From Aedes albopictus (lineage: Eukaryota > Arthropoda > Insecta > Diptera > Culicidae): a stretch of 64,000 bases of DNA. A program made the translations under genes and the position numbers. A model generated the notes under the pieces. The model saw nothing but the letters and a program-made list of their open reading frames with translations, was not told where the DNA came from and made no database searches. Every line of letters starts with the position of its first letter. Within the stretch, counting starts at the first letter, position 1. Below, one piece after another: positions 46,700-58,808 of the stretch. Location: positions 64,038,580 to 64,102,579 of the forward strand of contig NC_085138.1 in the NCBI RefSeq assembly GCF_035046485.1, in the 5' to 3' direction.

Positions 46700-48206
46700 A
46701 TGACCGACAAACACCACACCCCTCCAAAGGGGTCTCCGGACAACCCACCCGCATTTATTGGCGATGGAAGAATCCCGTACTGGATGCGAAGCAATGATGA
46801 GATGGAACAAACGGTGATTTTAGTGCTACGTCGGAAAGTTCGTGAGAATGAAACTGGCACTAATGAGCTTCGATTACCAGAACCGTTCACTATTGGAGCG
46901 TCAGCGCAGATGGTACTCGGTGAGAAAGACTCTAGAAAAGTAGTTGCCTCCAGGGAAGGGCGCGGTTCTCACTACCTTCTTCGCACTAACCTTCGAAGTA
47001 TTATCGACAAGTTAACTGCAATGATGGAGCTCTGTGATGGCACAGAAATAGAAATGTTTCTCCATCCACCCCTCAACACCGTACAGAGGGAATCGTTTAC
47101 GAAGAAGACTCCATACATACGGATGAAGCTGTGGTTGCCGAAAACCTAAACTCCCAAGGAGTTAGAGCAGTTCGACGCATCAAAAAGCGAATGAATGGTG
47201 AGCTACGAAACACACCCTTGCTGGTACTTTCCTTTCAAGGAATAGTCCTACCGGATCACGTGTACTTTGATCTGCTGCGAATTCCTGTGAAGACCAACAA
47301 CTACCCTTCACCACTTATTTGCTTCAACTGTGGCACGTATGGTCACCCACGAAAATCCTGTCAACAGCCTGGAATCTGCATGCGATGCTCCCGACCGGTT
47401 CACGTTGCAGATGGAGAGCAATGCAACAATTCGCCACACTGTATGCACTGCAAGAACGCACATTCAGTTACTTCACGTGATTGTCGAAAATACAAGGAGG
47501 AGGACAAAATCATCCACATGAAAGATGATCAGTGCATCTCATTTGCTGAGGCAAGACGCCACTATGCTGATGAAAACAAGGAAGAAATTATCGCTCGTAT
47601 GATCCAGGATCAGCTGAAGCAAGAGCTCGCGGCTGAAGATCAGATGATAGCTAAACTTCAACAACAAGTAGCTGATCTCGCAAAAGAACTCACCTCGCTA
47701 AAAACTGCTCTCAAACCTCGATCGGATAACCCGTCCCCACCTGCAGTGAATACCCTACCGCAAGCCACGACAAGTTCATTCGCCACGCACTCCTCAGAAG
47801 TTGCATCAAAGCAGCAGGCCAATACACGAGCTTCAAAGAAAGACGCTGATTTCACCCCACCCCCAACCAAAAAGAAAGATCATAGCTACATTGATCCTGA
47901 TCCTACATTACGTCCATTAATTACGTAAGGGTTTATGGGGGGAGGGGGGGTTTGAGAAATCTTACGCGCCATACAAAAATATTTGGGTTCTCATACAAAA
48001 AATCTTACAAGCGGGGGTGGGGGTGTCAAAAAATCGTGAAATTTCCCTTACGTAATCAATGGACAGCCCCTATTGGAGTTCGCACACGGAGCCGAAGTGG
48101 AAAACGTCAACATGAAACTTCTCCTATCGACACAAATTGTGTTCGGGGAAAGCGATTGTCCTCAAAGACTGAGACATGCCACGCATCAATTGACGTCGAC
48201 GAATAA
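46700..48206 (+). pseudogene. I-clade ORF1 (nucleic-acid-binding protein)
   Basis: The ATG at 46700 opens a frame to 47149. A frameshift at about 47098-47106 moves the protein into the frame of 47131-47928. The central region carries an RRIKKRMNGE-type segment and three zinc knuckles: CFNCGTYGHPRKSC, CMRCSRPVHVADGEQC and CMHCKNAHSVTSRDC. A coiled-coil-like, Gln/Glu/Lys-rich stretch follows (about 47610-47700), then a Pro/Ser-rich tail. The tail is split by the MITE at 47912-48064 and resumes with RTRSRSGKR, ending at TAA 48204-48206. The protein would coat LINE RNA. Confidence 0.82.
47912..48064. mobile_element. 153-bp MITE in ORF1
   Basis: 20-bp inverted ends GTCCATTRATTACGTAAGGG (R = a on the left, g on the right) enclose a G-rich core with catacaaaaat words. 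ORF1-like coding sequence continues beyond it. The target duplication is unclear. Confidence 0.75.
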
Positions 48207-48208
48207 TG
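48204..48208 (+). promoter_or_regulatory. TAATG stop-start overlap between ORF1 and ORF2
   Basis: The ORF1 stop TAA and the ORF2 start ATG share one base. In SART1-type LINEs such a UAAUG junction supports termination-reinitiation; the same role is inferred here. Confidence 0.65.
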
Positions 48209-48534
48209 GCTGAAAACCCTCCCGAAAAATACTTCTCCACTCTTGATATTGATCCCGCAATTCACACTGACACTAGAATGAAATACCGATCCCGATCTAT
48301 CAAAGAAAAAAACGACCCCAGCGACGCCTTAAAGGACAACGAACCAGGATACGATTAAACATCACGCTTAGCAGTATCAATCACAAGGGCATGCGGTTTG
48401 AAGGTGAGAAATGTGTAGTACCTCCTTCACTTCTGAAAAAGGAAGCGAGTCTAGCAAGGGCGGTTATCCGGGACGTCTTTCTCCAACCCGTTGATCACCA
48501 AACTTCTAGTTCGGCTGCATTACCTGTACCAATA

Positions 48535-50345
48535 GGGGAGACTGGGGAGACTTGATCCCTTTTTCTTAATTTGCCTGTAACTTTAGGAAAAACACAAAAC
48601 TAGATCCATTTTTCATACAGAATGGCAGATAAACATCTATTGAAAGTTTATACACAACAGAAGGACTTTAAATTATTGTTAAAGTTTTCAAAACTGTGTT
48701 TTTATGCAGGCATGTCTTATTATGTATTTTTCAAAAATGGGTCAAAATTGATCCCCTTTTGAGCACATGGTTAATTTAAAGGGAAAATAACTGCAGAAGC
48801 TTCCTATTCAGTTTCTTTTCAAGTTTTCTTGCATTTTTGACGCATACGGTGTATTTGAAATTATAAGATTTCCTTAAATAGTTAAGGATATGCCGTATCT
48901 TGAAAATGGGGAGACTTGATCCCCCTTTTCATGGTTTGTACTAAAATAATAATTATCTGACACGTTTTATCACTGAATATACTAGAATTCCGAGTAAATA
49001 GAGGCTTCCAAATAGAATTTTATTTTTCACATGTAGGGGAGACTGGGGAGACTTGATCCCTTTTTCTTAATTTACCTGAAACTTTGAGAAAAACACAAAA
49101 CTAGATCCGATTTCCGTAAAAAATGGCAGGTAAACATCCATTGCAAGTTTATACACAACAGAAAGCCTTTAAATTATTGTTAAAGTTTTCAAAACTGTGT
49201 TTTTTATGGAGGCATGTCTTATGATGTATTTTTCAAAAATGGGTGACACTTGATCCCCCTTTGTGAACATAGTTTATTTGAAGGGAAAATAATTCCAGAG
49301 TCTTCCTATTCATTTTGTTTTCGAGTTTTCTTGTATTTTCGATGAATATGGAGTGTTTGAAATTGTAAGATTTCCTCAAATTTTTAAGGATATGCTGTAT
49401 TTTCAAAATGGGGAGACTTGATCCCCATTTTCTTGGTTTGTACTAAAGTTATAATTATCTGACACATTTTATCGTTGAATAGACTAGAATTCCAAGTAAA
49501 TAGAGGCTTCCGAGCAGAATTTTATTTTTCACATGTATAATGTGTGTGTAATCCTCGAGGGATCAAGTCTCCCCATGTCACTGTTGTGTATACTAAGCTG
49601 AATTAATTAAAATATGTTAACAACAGCCTTATTTGGATAAATAAGTTTGAAAGTATTTTATTCAAACTATGTGCTGTGAAATTTTGACACGATTTGGTTC
49701 AATTTTCACAAAGTTATTGAGATTTTTCGGAATCGCCTTAAAGATTTCTGAAGAACTGAAAACAAACCATCAGCCGTTAAAAAATAATGCAATGTACAAT
49801 CGAAATCACTTGTGGCCAAAACATAGTCGTTTGTCCAGGAGTAGTTTTGGAAAAATTATGCTAGAAGAAAAATGTTTTTGATTCCGAGCAAATATGGGGG
49901 GAACAAGTCTCCCCAGGGATCAAGTCTCCTCAGTCTCCCCTATAATGTGTGTGTAATCCTCGAGGGATCAAGTCTCCCCATGTCACTGTTGTATACACTA
50001 AGCTACATTAATTGGAATATTTATATAACAGCCTTATTTGGACAAATACGTTTGATAGTACTTTATTTATACTATGTACTGCGAAATTTTGACACGATTT
50101 GGTTCAATTTTTACAAAGTTATTGAGATTTTTCGGAATCGCCTAAAAGATTTCTGAAAGACTGAAAACAAATCATCAGCCATTAAAAAATAATGCAATAC
50201 ACAATTAAATTCAATTGTAGCCAAAACATTGTCGTCTGTCCAGATGTCGTTTTGGAAAAAATATGCTAGAAGAAAACTGTTTTTGATTCCGAGAAAATAT
50301 GGGGGGAACAAGTCTCCCCAGGGATCAAGTCTCCTCAGTCTCCCC
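48535..50345. mobile_element. TIR element (outer copy), interrupted by its own kind
   Basis: The ends read GGGGAGACTGGGGAGACTTG and its complement, flanked by TA (48533-48534 and 50346-50347) inside ORF2. The outer copy is the sum of 48535-49033 and 49943-50345, about 902 bp plus TA. It is split at an internal TA by a second copy of the same element. Non-coding; the motif gggagacttgatccc also recurs near the middle of each copy. Confidence 0.9.
49036..49940. mobile_element. TIR element (inner copy) inserted in the outer copy
   Basis: A complete 905-bp copy with the same ends as the outer copy and TA on both sides (49034-49035 and 49941-49942). The outer copy continues across it without loss: ttcacatg before and taatgtgtgtgtaatcctcg after, a join seen intact inside the inner copy at about 49530-49555. 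Confidence 0.9.
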
Positions 50346-53300
50346 TACTATCAAACTCTGAACCATTCGACTACTATAGACAGCTGAAATGTATATCATC
50401 GTCCTGCAGAGCAACACACGATTCGTCAAGCGCGAGGCCTCACCCGTCGACCCTAACCAGGGATGTATAGGAACTATCCGAAGAGCCTCTGGCGGCAGTC
50501 GGCGTGTGCAACACCCTCTCCCCGCAAGTATCTCATCTTTTATTCCAAGCCAAACCCAGTCAAACTCCCCTAGCAATTCTACCCTGACAGGCTCCGACTT
50601 AAAACATGCGTATACGAGTATCACCACCCCCCACGAGCACCTTGCATTCCATAATTCCTCCTGGAATCCAGTCGAGATGCATCGAGTCTTCAGCAACGTT
50701 TCGACGACACAACGGAGACCTTCAGAATCATCATCAAGCATTACAACAAAAACACCAACATGCCCACGGACGTTCGCAATGCAATGGAACATATGTGGCC
50801 TACGTTCGCTCCACAGTGAGCTTCAGCTGCTATCTCAAAGTACCAGCCGAAGGTCATATGCCTCCAGGAGACCAATCTAGCCAACCATTGATCGTCTGAT
50901 AATCTTCTCGGATTCAAGTACCAGCTGTTACTTTGCCAGTGCTCAACCCACGGTCGACAAGGTGCCGGACTTCGGTTAAACACGAAACCCCCTACCAACA
51001 ACTTCCGCTGAAAAGCAACATTCGAACAGTCGCAATACGAGTATACTTTCCCTTAGAAATAACAGTTGCTTCAATCTACCTCCCGCCTAAAGATAAGGAA
51101 GCTTTTAAGACTTTTCGGTGAACTAATGCAAGAGCTCTCTAAGCCTGCACTCCTTCTAGGTGACCTAAACGCGCACCATACATCATGGGGTAGTAGAATA
51201 AGTTCGTCTGCTTCTGAAGCGAAGAAAATGGGAGACCAAATACATGAGTTTGTCGTGCAAAACGATATGTTAATGCTCAACGACGGGTCCCATACCCGAA
51301 TTGATCCTGTCACTGGAAACTCCCAGGCTCTCGATATATCCATCTGCTCAACACCGGTGGCCTCAAAATTCACCTGGCATACGCTACCAGATTGTTCGGA
51401 TAGCGACCACCTACCTATATTAGTCTGTATATCCAGCACTTCGGATGAACCGCGAAAACGAGCCAACTGGATCTACGACAAAGCTAGTTGGACGCTTTAC
51501 GAAGAATTCACAAGCTCCAGCTTGTGCCCGGAACAACGTTTGTCGGCTGAAGAGTTCTCAGACAAGGTTATTGCTGCAGCGGAAATGAGCATACCAAGAA
51601 CATCTGGAAAAGACGGACCTAAGTCGGTAATATGGTGGAACGACGATGTGAAATTAAGACGCCTACGAGCACTTCGACGACTGCATGCAGAGGATCCACA
51701 TAAAACAAGGACGTTGAAACAATTTCAGGGAGCACGGTCAGCACGTAGGAGCACAATACAAGAAGCTAAGATGAAGTCGTGGGAAAAATTCGTCTAAAGC
51801 ATTAACCCAAGCAGCCCAACCGGGCATGTGTGGGAGAAAATCAACAGACTTCAAGGAAAACGAAGAAGTACTACAATCATGCTGATTTTGCCGACTGGAA
51901 TTACTAACGACGGACAACCAATATCAGAAGCACTGGCAGATGAATACGAAAAGAAATCTTCGAACGCCAACAAATCCGAAAAGTTTCAAAAGCTGTACAA
52001 GAAAGACATATGTACTCCGTCGAAACCTCAGCGATCAAATCTGTACAGACGATACAACATCGACTTCTCTCTGGAAGAACTAATGTGGGCCCTCAATCGC
52101 AAAGGAGGCTCTTCAACGGGAGCCGATAATATAAGCTACATAATGCTGCAGCGCCTTCCCATCAGCGTCAAAACGACGCTCCTGAGTTGCCTTAGCAAAG
52201 TGTTCGAAAGGATGGTAAACCGCCGTCTCATTACCGAAATGGAGACTATAGGGAAACTAGATCCACGCCAACACGCATTCAGAGCAGGCAAAGGTGTAGA
52301 TAGACAGTCATCTAGCCAGCCTGGAATCCATCCTACAACTTGAAAACGACGACCACGTAGAAATAGTTTCTCTCGACATTGCAAAAGCGTTCGATACAAA
52401 GTGGAGACCTGGCATCATTCGTACGCTGCTAAAGTGGAAGATCTCTGGTCGAATGATAAACATCTTACGCAGCTATCTGACAGATATTTCCATGTAGCCG
52501 CCAACGGATGTTTGTCGAGCCGCAGGAGAGCGCAGAGAACGGGATACTACAAGGATCAATCCTCTCTGTTACGCTGTTCCTGGTAGCCATGCAACCGATT
52601 TTCAGTAAAATTAAACTATAGAACAACTCGCAAAATCCTGCGGCAAGCCGTCTCTGCTGCTACGGATTAGTCATCTAGCGTTAGATTCTTCATAGAATCC
52701 ACAAAATCGAAGCTGCTTCACGTATGTCACGTAAAGCACCGAAAACGTGGCAGAGCGATTAGAATAGATGATACTCCGATTCCTCGAGTGCGAAAAATGA
52801 AAATATTGAGAGTGATTGTGGGCTCAAAAATGAACTTCATTCAAACTTTTTACGAATGTTAAAAAAAACTGCTTGAATAGAATCCGAATTCTTAGGATTC
52901 TAGGTCGCCGATTGAAAACAAGCAGCCGAGAAAGCCTATTATTAGTCTGCAGCCGAGAGCAGCCGAAAAAGACTATTAATCTGCAGTAGTCATCTCGAAA
53001 CTGTTCTTCGGAATTGGACTCACAAACAAGTACCAACCTTGAGACCATGGAACAAACACTTAGTCCTACCTACAATGAGGTCATTCGACGAGCTTCCGGT
53101 GCATTCGCTACTAGTCCGATATTCTCAATAGTAACTGAGGCCTACCATTCCGCTCAGCTGTAATCCAACGATACGGTTAATAGAAAAGGATCCCAAGAAA
53201 ACAGATTACCCGATAGCAAGGAGAGTAAAACAACTTCTACAGGAAACGTCAGGACTTGTGTTACCACAAATATGCACCTTTCCGAGGGCCACTGAGAGGG

Positions 53301-53988
53301 AGTGGTTTGCAAAAGCGCCGCACATCGATAACCACCTCAAGTACTCTCTCAAAGCAGGTACTGAAAAGAGCGTCGTGATACCATCATTCCAAGAATTCGT
53401 TCACACCAAATACAAATACCACCCACAAATCTATACCGACGGCTCAAAGAATAAGGACTTTTGTGGTGCTGGAGTGGTTACTCCCGAAGGTAATCTCAGT
53501 TTTTACCTACCAAAAACATGCAGTATTTTTTCTGCAGAGGCATTTGCCCTAGAAACAGCTGTTCTTGCAGTAGATAATCAACAAGCGACGATTATATTTA
53601 CTGATTCAGCCAGTTGCCTAGATGCTCTACAAAGAGGCCGATCCAAACACCCATGGATCCAATCGATCGAGAATTTGGTCGTAAAGCGTAACATTACCTT
53701 CAGCTGGATTGCTGGTCACATCGGCATTGCCGGTAATGAACATGCGGACAAACTCGCCAAAAATGGGAGACACCAAATCCAACTCAATATTCCATTACCA
53801 GGGCAGGACGTTGTACGGACCATCAAATCACGAATTTGGTCTACGTGGGAAGCAGAATGGTTTCGCAGTCACGGAAACTTAAGAAAAATCAAGCAGATCC
53901 CCAGAAAGTATCCTGACTGTACGAATACCGCGGATCAGCAGATACTGACAAGACTCAGGATAGGTCGCACTAGACTGACCCACTCGTA

Positions 53989-55175
53989 CACTCCCTTTCA
54001 AAAGTTTGGGGTCACCCCCTTAAAAACATGTCATTTTTTTAGGCCCATATCTCCGCCAATTTGCATCCGATTTCAAAACTCCAGGTTTCATTCAAAAGGT
54101 AATAAGTCAAAGAAACTTTGAACATGATTTAAAAGAAACTTTTTCTAAAAAAATTGTTTGTAAACTTAACCCAAAGTTGCCAAATTTTCTAAAAAATGAA
54201 TATAAACTTACGGCAGTGTAATGAGAGCGGTAATATGACCCATTTTTTATTAGCTTTCAACTGCTTTTTACAGAACTAAGCTAAAAAATCTAGAAAAAAA
54301 GTTATTAAGTAAATTAATCCTTGATGTCATCGACCAAAAGTTTGGGGTCATCCCTCAAAATGCTGTATTGGCCAAAAGTTTGGGCTCACTATCGTAAAAC
54401 ATGGAAAAGTGATTTGTTGATATCTTTGTTATATTTCATTCAATTTTAATTCTTCTTGGCTTATTTGAAACAAAATGAATGATACTTACTGCATAGACAT
54501 TGAACCAAACATACTTGTTGAGATTTACATACTAAAACTTAACGTAAAGTTGCCTCATTTTTTGAAGCGTGGTAAAATGTACTAACTTTACATAATATTT
54601 TTATATACAAAAATCGTTAAATACGTTAAGTTGAAGACATCAAACGTAAATTTAGTTAATTATCTTTGAAATGAGCCAAAAATAATTAAAATTGAACTAT
54701 AGATGACGAAGATATCACCAAATCACTTTTCCATGTTTTACAAAAGTGACCCCAAACTTTTGGCCGATACATCATATTGAGGGGTGACCCCAAACTTTTG
54801 GTCGATGACATCAAGGATTAATTTACTTAATAACTTTTTTTCTAGATTTTTTAGCTAAGTTCTGTAAAAAGCAGTTGAAAGCCAATAAAAAATGGGTCAT
54901 ATTACCGCTCTCATCTTAAAATTTGGTCGACCCAACTTCCAGCGACACTGCCGTAAGTTTATATTCATTTTTTAGAAAATTTGGCAACTTTGGGTTAAGT
55001 TTACATACAAAATTTTTAGAAAAAGTTTCTTTTAAATCATGTTCAAAGTTTCTTTGACTTATTATCTTTTGAATGAAACCTAGGGTTTTGAAATCGGACG
55101 CAAATTGGCGGAGATATGGGCCTAAAAAAATGACATGTTTTTGAGGGGGTGACCCCAAACTTTTGAACGGGAGTG
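53989..55175. mobile_element. 1.19-kb fold-back element with TA target
   Basis: The ends are CACTCCCTTTCAAAAGTTTG (left) and CACTCCCGTTCAAAAGTTTG (right, reversed), flanked by TA at 53987-53988 and 55176-55177, as in Tc1/mariner derivatives. The two halves are inverted copies of each other for almost their whole length (about 590 bp per arm), diverging only near the centre (about 54580). The word aaaagtttggggtca also recurs inside each arm near 54342 and 54785. The right arm has about 30 bp that the left lacks. It splits the C-terminal end of ORF2. Confidence 0.9.
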
Positions 55176-55464
55176 TACGTACTCAATCGCACCTCCGATA
55201 TGCAAGTGATGCGGAATACAAATAACAGTTCCTCACATACTCAGCCAAGAACGAATAACCTGTGGAATCAACGGAACAACTGCAGATATTCTACAACACA
55301 ACCCAGAAAAGAAAGCAGATCTACTCAAATTTGTAAAACAAATAGGTCTATATAGTGAAATCTAATCTTCTAAGGAATATAACACTGTAAAGTTAGCTTA
55401 CCCCGACACGAATGCCTGCTATAGTAAAGTGTCATAAATAAATAATAATAATAATTGAAGAATT

Positions 55465-55875
55465 TCTCGCAGGACCCATTTCGAATATTTTACTGGTATT
55501 CCTCTCTAGATGCATTTTTGTTATTTGTTTTGGAATTCCTCCTGGATTGTTTCAGAGATTTCTCCTGGGAATTTTTCAGGGCTCTTTCCGCCATTTCTTC
55601 AGAGATTTCTTCTGGGATTCTTACATGAATTTCTCTTGAGATTCCTCCAATTCTTCATGAACTCTTTCAGGGATTTCTCCTGGGAGTCCTTCAGGCATTC
55701 CTCCAAGATTCTTTTAGAGGTCACTCCCGGGATTTGTTCAAGGATTCCTCCACGATACTTAAGGGACTTCATTTGAAATTCTTTCAGGGAGTTAATACAA
55801 GATTCCTTCAGAGTTTCCTAGGATTTTTTTAAGGATTCCAACCAAGATTCTTTCGGGAATTCTTTCGGGATTCAT
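55465..55875. repeat. Degenerate ttcttcagggatttctcctggg array
   Basis: Imprecise repeats in the same theme and orientation as 45370-46012. No gene. Confidence 0.72.
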
Positions 55876-56999
55876 ATTACCAAAGTATCCCCTATGCTGA
55901 AGCAACATTCTGTTGCTTCAGTCGCTCCAGGTTGAACAGTGGCGGTAGCCAGTACCGTACATGGTTGATTATGAAGCCCTTTTGTTCGCTGCGGTCGTTG
56001 ACATTGTCGTTTCCATTACAATATTTTTTATGCAACTGGCTCGTAGGGAAGGACACCAACTCCCTACCTTCCGGAGAACCATAGTGCACAGTTGAGCTTA
56101 ATGTCTTTCCCTGGCACTCGGACGTCAACCAGCCACCCCTAACATGGCGATCAGACGCTGGCGCTGTTGTGAGCCACTCCTCCTGGAGAACAAACGCTCA
56201 GGATTGCATGAGTTCTTACCGGGGTTGGTTACCCGATCTTCCTTAAGGATGCTCGCAGCCCAGCCGGTGATGCCACGCGGAGGTAGGGATAGGAGTTGCT
56301 GGACAGAGGCTAATGGATCTCAGTGGGATCTGAATTGCGCGACATACCCAGCCTTTGCCGTGCCAATTAAATAGTGCATGTTTAAATTGCAAAAAGTGCG
56401 TGAAAAACTCGCAACTGTATATTTACTATTAAAGTCCAACTCAACGCTACTATCATAAACGACATCGTTCAGATTCCTATCCAATTCCAAAAACCAATGA
56501 CTAAAAACCGTCTAAAGCCCCGCATAACCTGCGCCGACTGGCTTAGAGACATCAATCACGGTCAACTCCACCAATAAGCCTCGCATGGCGGCGATGACGA
56601 ACACCACCCGTTCCACCGCACAAACAGGTTGATTTGGCTCATAAGTGATCTGGCTGACGACGAGACGAGAGAAGCTTAGCTGAGCACGAGGTGACGAAGC
56701 TAGACCAAGTGTCTGCTATTTATGCTAACTAGCGTTTTTCCAACGGCGGCGACGACGACGACGACAACAACTTTGACGTCGACTCTAAGTCGACAACGAA
56801 GCAAAAGAGGGAGTGGAACATTAAAAATCGTTAATTTGATTAGCATAATATTTTAATTTTTACGAGTTGCACGTCGCGTCGCACGGGGACAACCGCGCGC
56901 CGACCGCAGCATCCCGCATCTGGGCCTTCTCTCTCTGCACGTGAAGAGTGAAGTGATGTGAACGTGTGAGGGTTAGGGTGTCCCGATTTAATCCGGATC
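55876..56999. other. GC-richer DNA without a recognised gene
   Basis: A hairpin, ctgaagcaac and gttgcttcag, lies at 55898-55922. A (CGA)n-like run, gacgacgacgacgac, lies at 56748-56763. CpG density is high from 56540 to 56940, so a promoter or 5' exon of the downstream gene is possible. No coding frame was recognised. Confidence 0.4.
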
Positions 57000-57365
57000 A
57001 ATTTTTAATAATCTTCCTCTTCTTATTCTTTTACATATTTCTTTGTTTGATTCTTCTTCCGTTTCTTTCTCTTATTATACTTTTTCTTCGTTTCTTCATT
57101 ATTTTTGTTGTTTTCAATCTACTTATTTTATTACTTCTCTTATTTGTCTTCTTATTTCCCATCTTCTTCTTCAACTTTTCATATTGCTTATTCTTCTCTT
57201 CTATGTTTAATTATTTTTGTCATTTTTTTTCTTCATATTCTTCTAGTTCTTTTTCTACTTTCTCCGTTTTCAATTTTTCTTATTATTTTTCTTGTTTTTT
57301 TGCTCCATTTACTCTCTTTTATTTATTTTCTACTTCTTTTTCCTTTTATCCTCTTTCTTCTTAGC
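57000..57365. repeat. T-rich pyrimidine tract
   Basis: Dense ttctt and ttttctt words. The two overlapping Phe/Ser/Leu-rich open frames are by-products. Confidence 0.65.
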
Positions 57366-57679
57366 GCAACGTAGCCACTGGGACACCGTCTGATTCTGCT
57401 TTAAGACCTTGTTCTTAGAACGCTTAAGAAAAAGTCACTATATAGTGACTAGATAGACTAGATAGATTACCCCGGCACTAAGACTCTAGGAGAAAGCGGC
57501 CTTCCATCTTTTTCCGGACCACCCTAACATTCGAGTTTTGCTTCGGAGTGACTCGCGTTTAACGCGGGAGACGGCACGGCGCGGGGACAGGCTCCTTCAA
57601 CAATTATCGGAATGTTTTCTCCCGTACTCGTGCCGCGCGTTCCGTTCGTCGTTGTATGGTGCGCATTTGTGTCCGCTGC
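57366..57679. other. GC-rich gap without a gene
   Basis: No gene was recognised. It contains gttccgttcgtcgttg and other mixed words just before the GCC-rich insertion target. Confidence 0.45.
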
Positions 57680-57880
57680 CGCCGCACAGTGGGATCATTC
57701 TGAAAAAAGACGATCAAAACCTCTAAGAGCCGTTAGATGACATTTTAGCATATAGGTGTCTTTGAAAGATGTGTTCAGAAATATCGTCTCTATTTTTATG
57801 CATATTCACTGTATGGTAAAACTGTAGGGTGAACCCGAGCAAAAAAATATTTTTTCAAAATAATTTTTTAGAGGGTAGAT

Positions 57881-57931
57881 GTCTTCAGCAAAGTTGTAGA
57901 GCAAGTAATTTCAAGTAACTTTGCTGAAGAC
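57881..57931. repeat. Hairpin of the gtcttcagcaaagtt motif
   Basis: GTCTTCAGCAAAGTT at 57881-57895 and its perfect complement at 57917-57931 are separated by 21 bases. Variants of this motif recur singly elsewhere in the window. Confidence 0.75.
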
Positions 57932-58140
57932 ACCATATAGTTGGGACTTCATTTTTTTGGGAGAAAATATGAAAGTTTAAAAAACAACCTCAAAATCAGT
58001 TTTTTGAACTTTTCCATGATTATATCGTAAAATTTCAAAGTGATATGTTCTACAAGTTTGTAGATACTACTGAAATACACTATCTTGCCGAAGACACCAA
58101 CTCTGTAAAATTGAAAATTGCTCCAGTAAACCGATTTTTT

Positions 58141-58690
58141 TGAATTTTTTTCACTATTTTCACTATTGAATATTTTTTGAATAGGCACTTTTTGGCAGCC
58201 GTGCTATCAAAATTTCAATGCTGTATCATGTCCAGAATAGACCAAAAGTGACTTAACAATCGGGTCTGATAAGGCACTTTGATTTCTGATGCTATTTCAA
58301 TAGGCATTTTTTAATGCAAATATTCACAAATTTCATACAAATCAATTAATACAAACTGAAAACTCACGAAAATTTTTCGACATTATTATTTGTTAATCCA
58401 AATAGTATTCTTGTTGAAATAGTCTACATGTCTAACACTGTGGTTGACTTTACATTGAATACCCGATAAAAAATATCGTTTTTTAAATTTTTAGATGAGT
58501 TAAAAACTCACTATTGAATGTTTTTTAAGTAGGCACTTTTTGGCAGCCGTGCTGTCAAAATTTCTCTGGTTCATTATGTCCAGAATAGACCAAAATTGAC
58601 TTAACAATCGGGTCTGATAAGGCACTTTAATATCTGAAGCTATTTTAGCAGTAATTTTCAAAGAAAATATTCACAAATCTCATACAACCT
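58141..58690. repeat. Tandem pair, about 348-bp period
   Basis: aggcactttttggcagccgt followed by tgtccagaatagacc, gacttaacaatcgggtctga and taaggcacttt appears at 58183 and again at 58531. Confidence 0.85.
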
Positions 58691-58808
58691 TTCGATATTA
58701 TTTTTAGCTCATCCAAGTAGTACTTCTGAATAAAAAAAAACAAGTTAAATAAATGTAGACTATTTCAACTGTTAGTGTCATTTATTTTGAACTACATTTA
58801 TTTTGGTT

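Larger units (their letters stand above)
48206..55400 (+). pseudogene. I-clade ORF2: endonuclease, RT and RNase H, heavily broken
   Basis: It starts at the TAATG. About 250 codons without a known domain, with a frameshift near 48330-48350, lead via the 48535-50345 insertion to the APE endonuclease (about 50776-51450; MQWNICGLRS, LGDLNAHHTSWGS, SDSDHLPI). RT follows: GADNISYIMLQRLP, RQHAFRAGKG, SLDIAKAFDT (motif A) and a GSILS motif B near 52555. The YADD region is lost around 52640-52680. RNase H is intact at 53258-53850 with D61, E94, D116 and D164 of that open stretch, in TDGSK, SAEAFALE, FTDSAS and NEHADKLA. The C-terminal zinc region is split by the insertion at 53989-55175. Several stops and frameshifts occur between these blocks. 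Confidence 0.82.
46523..55455 (+). mobile_element. I-clade LINE with three nested insertions
   Basis: A non-LTR retrotransposon with 5' UTR, ORF1 from 46700, ORF2 from 48206 and a 3' end in ataaataaataataataataat. A (TAA)n tail and an RNase H domain after RT point to the I clade (MosquI-like in mosquitoes). About 3.15 kb of its 8.9 kb are insertions: 47912-48064, 48535-50345 and 53989-55175. Without them it is about 5.8 kb, normal for the clade. The ORFs also carry frameshifts, stops and a lost RT catalytic motif, so the copy is old and dead. Confidence 0.85.

Noticed and set aside
56966..57374. Two overlapping Phe/Ser-rich open frames
   Set aside because: T-rich low-complexity tract; both frames are equally open, as expected of composition.
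56970..57530. Possible short TIR element with gttagggtg ends
   Set aside because: Only about nine terminal bases match and no target duplication is visible.
57685..57720. A true V(D)J recombination signal
   Set aside because: The heptamer matches, but no nonamer stands at a 12- or 23-bp spacing; a Transib terminus is the simpler reading.
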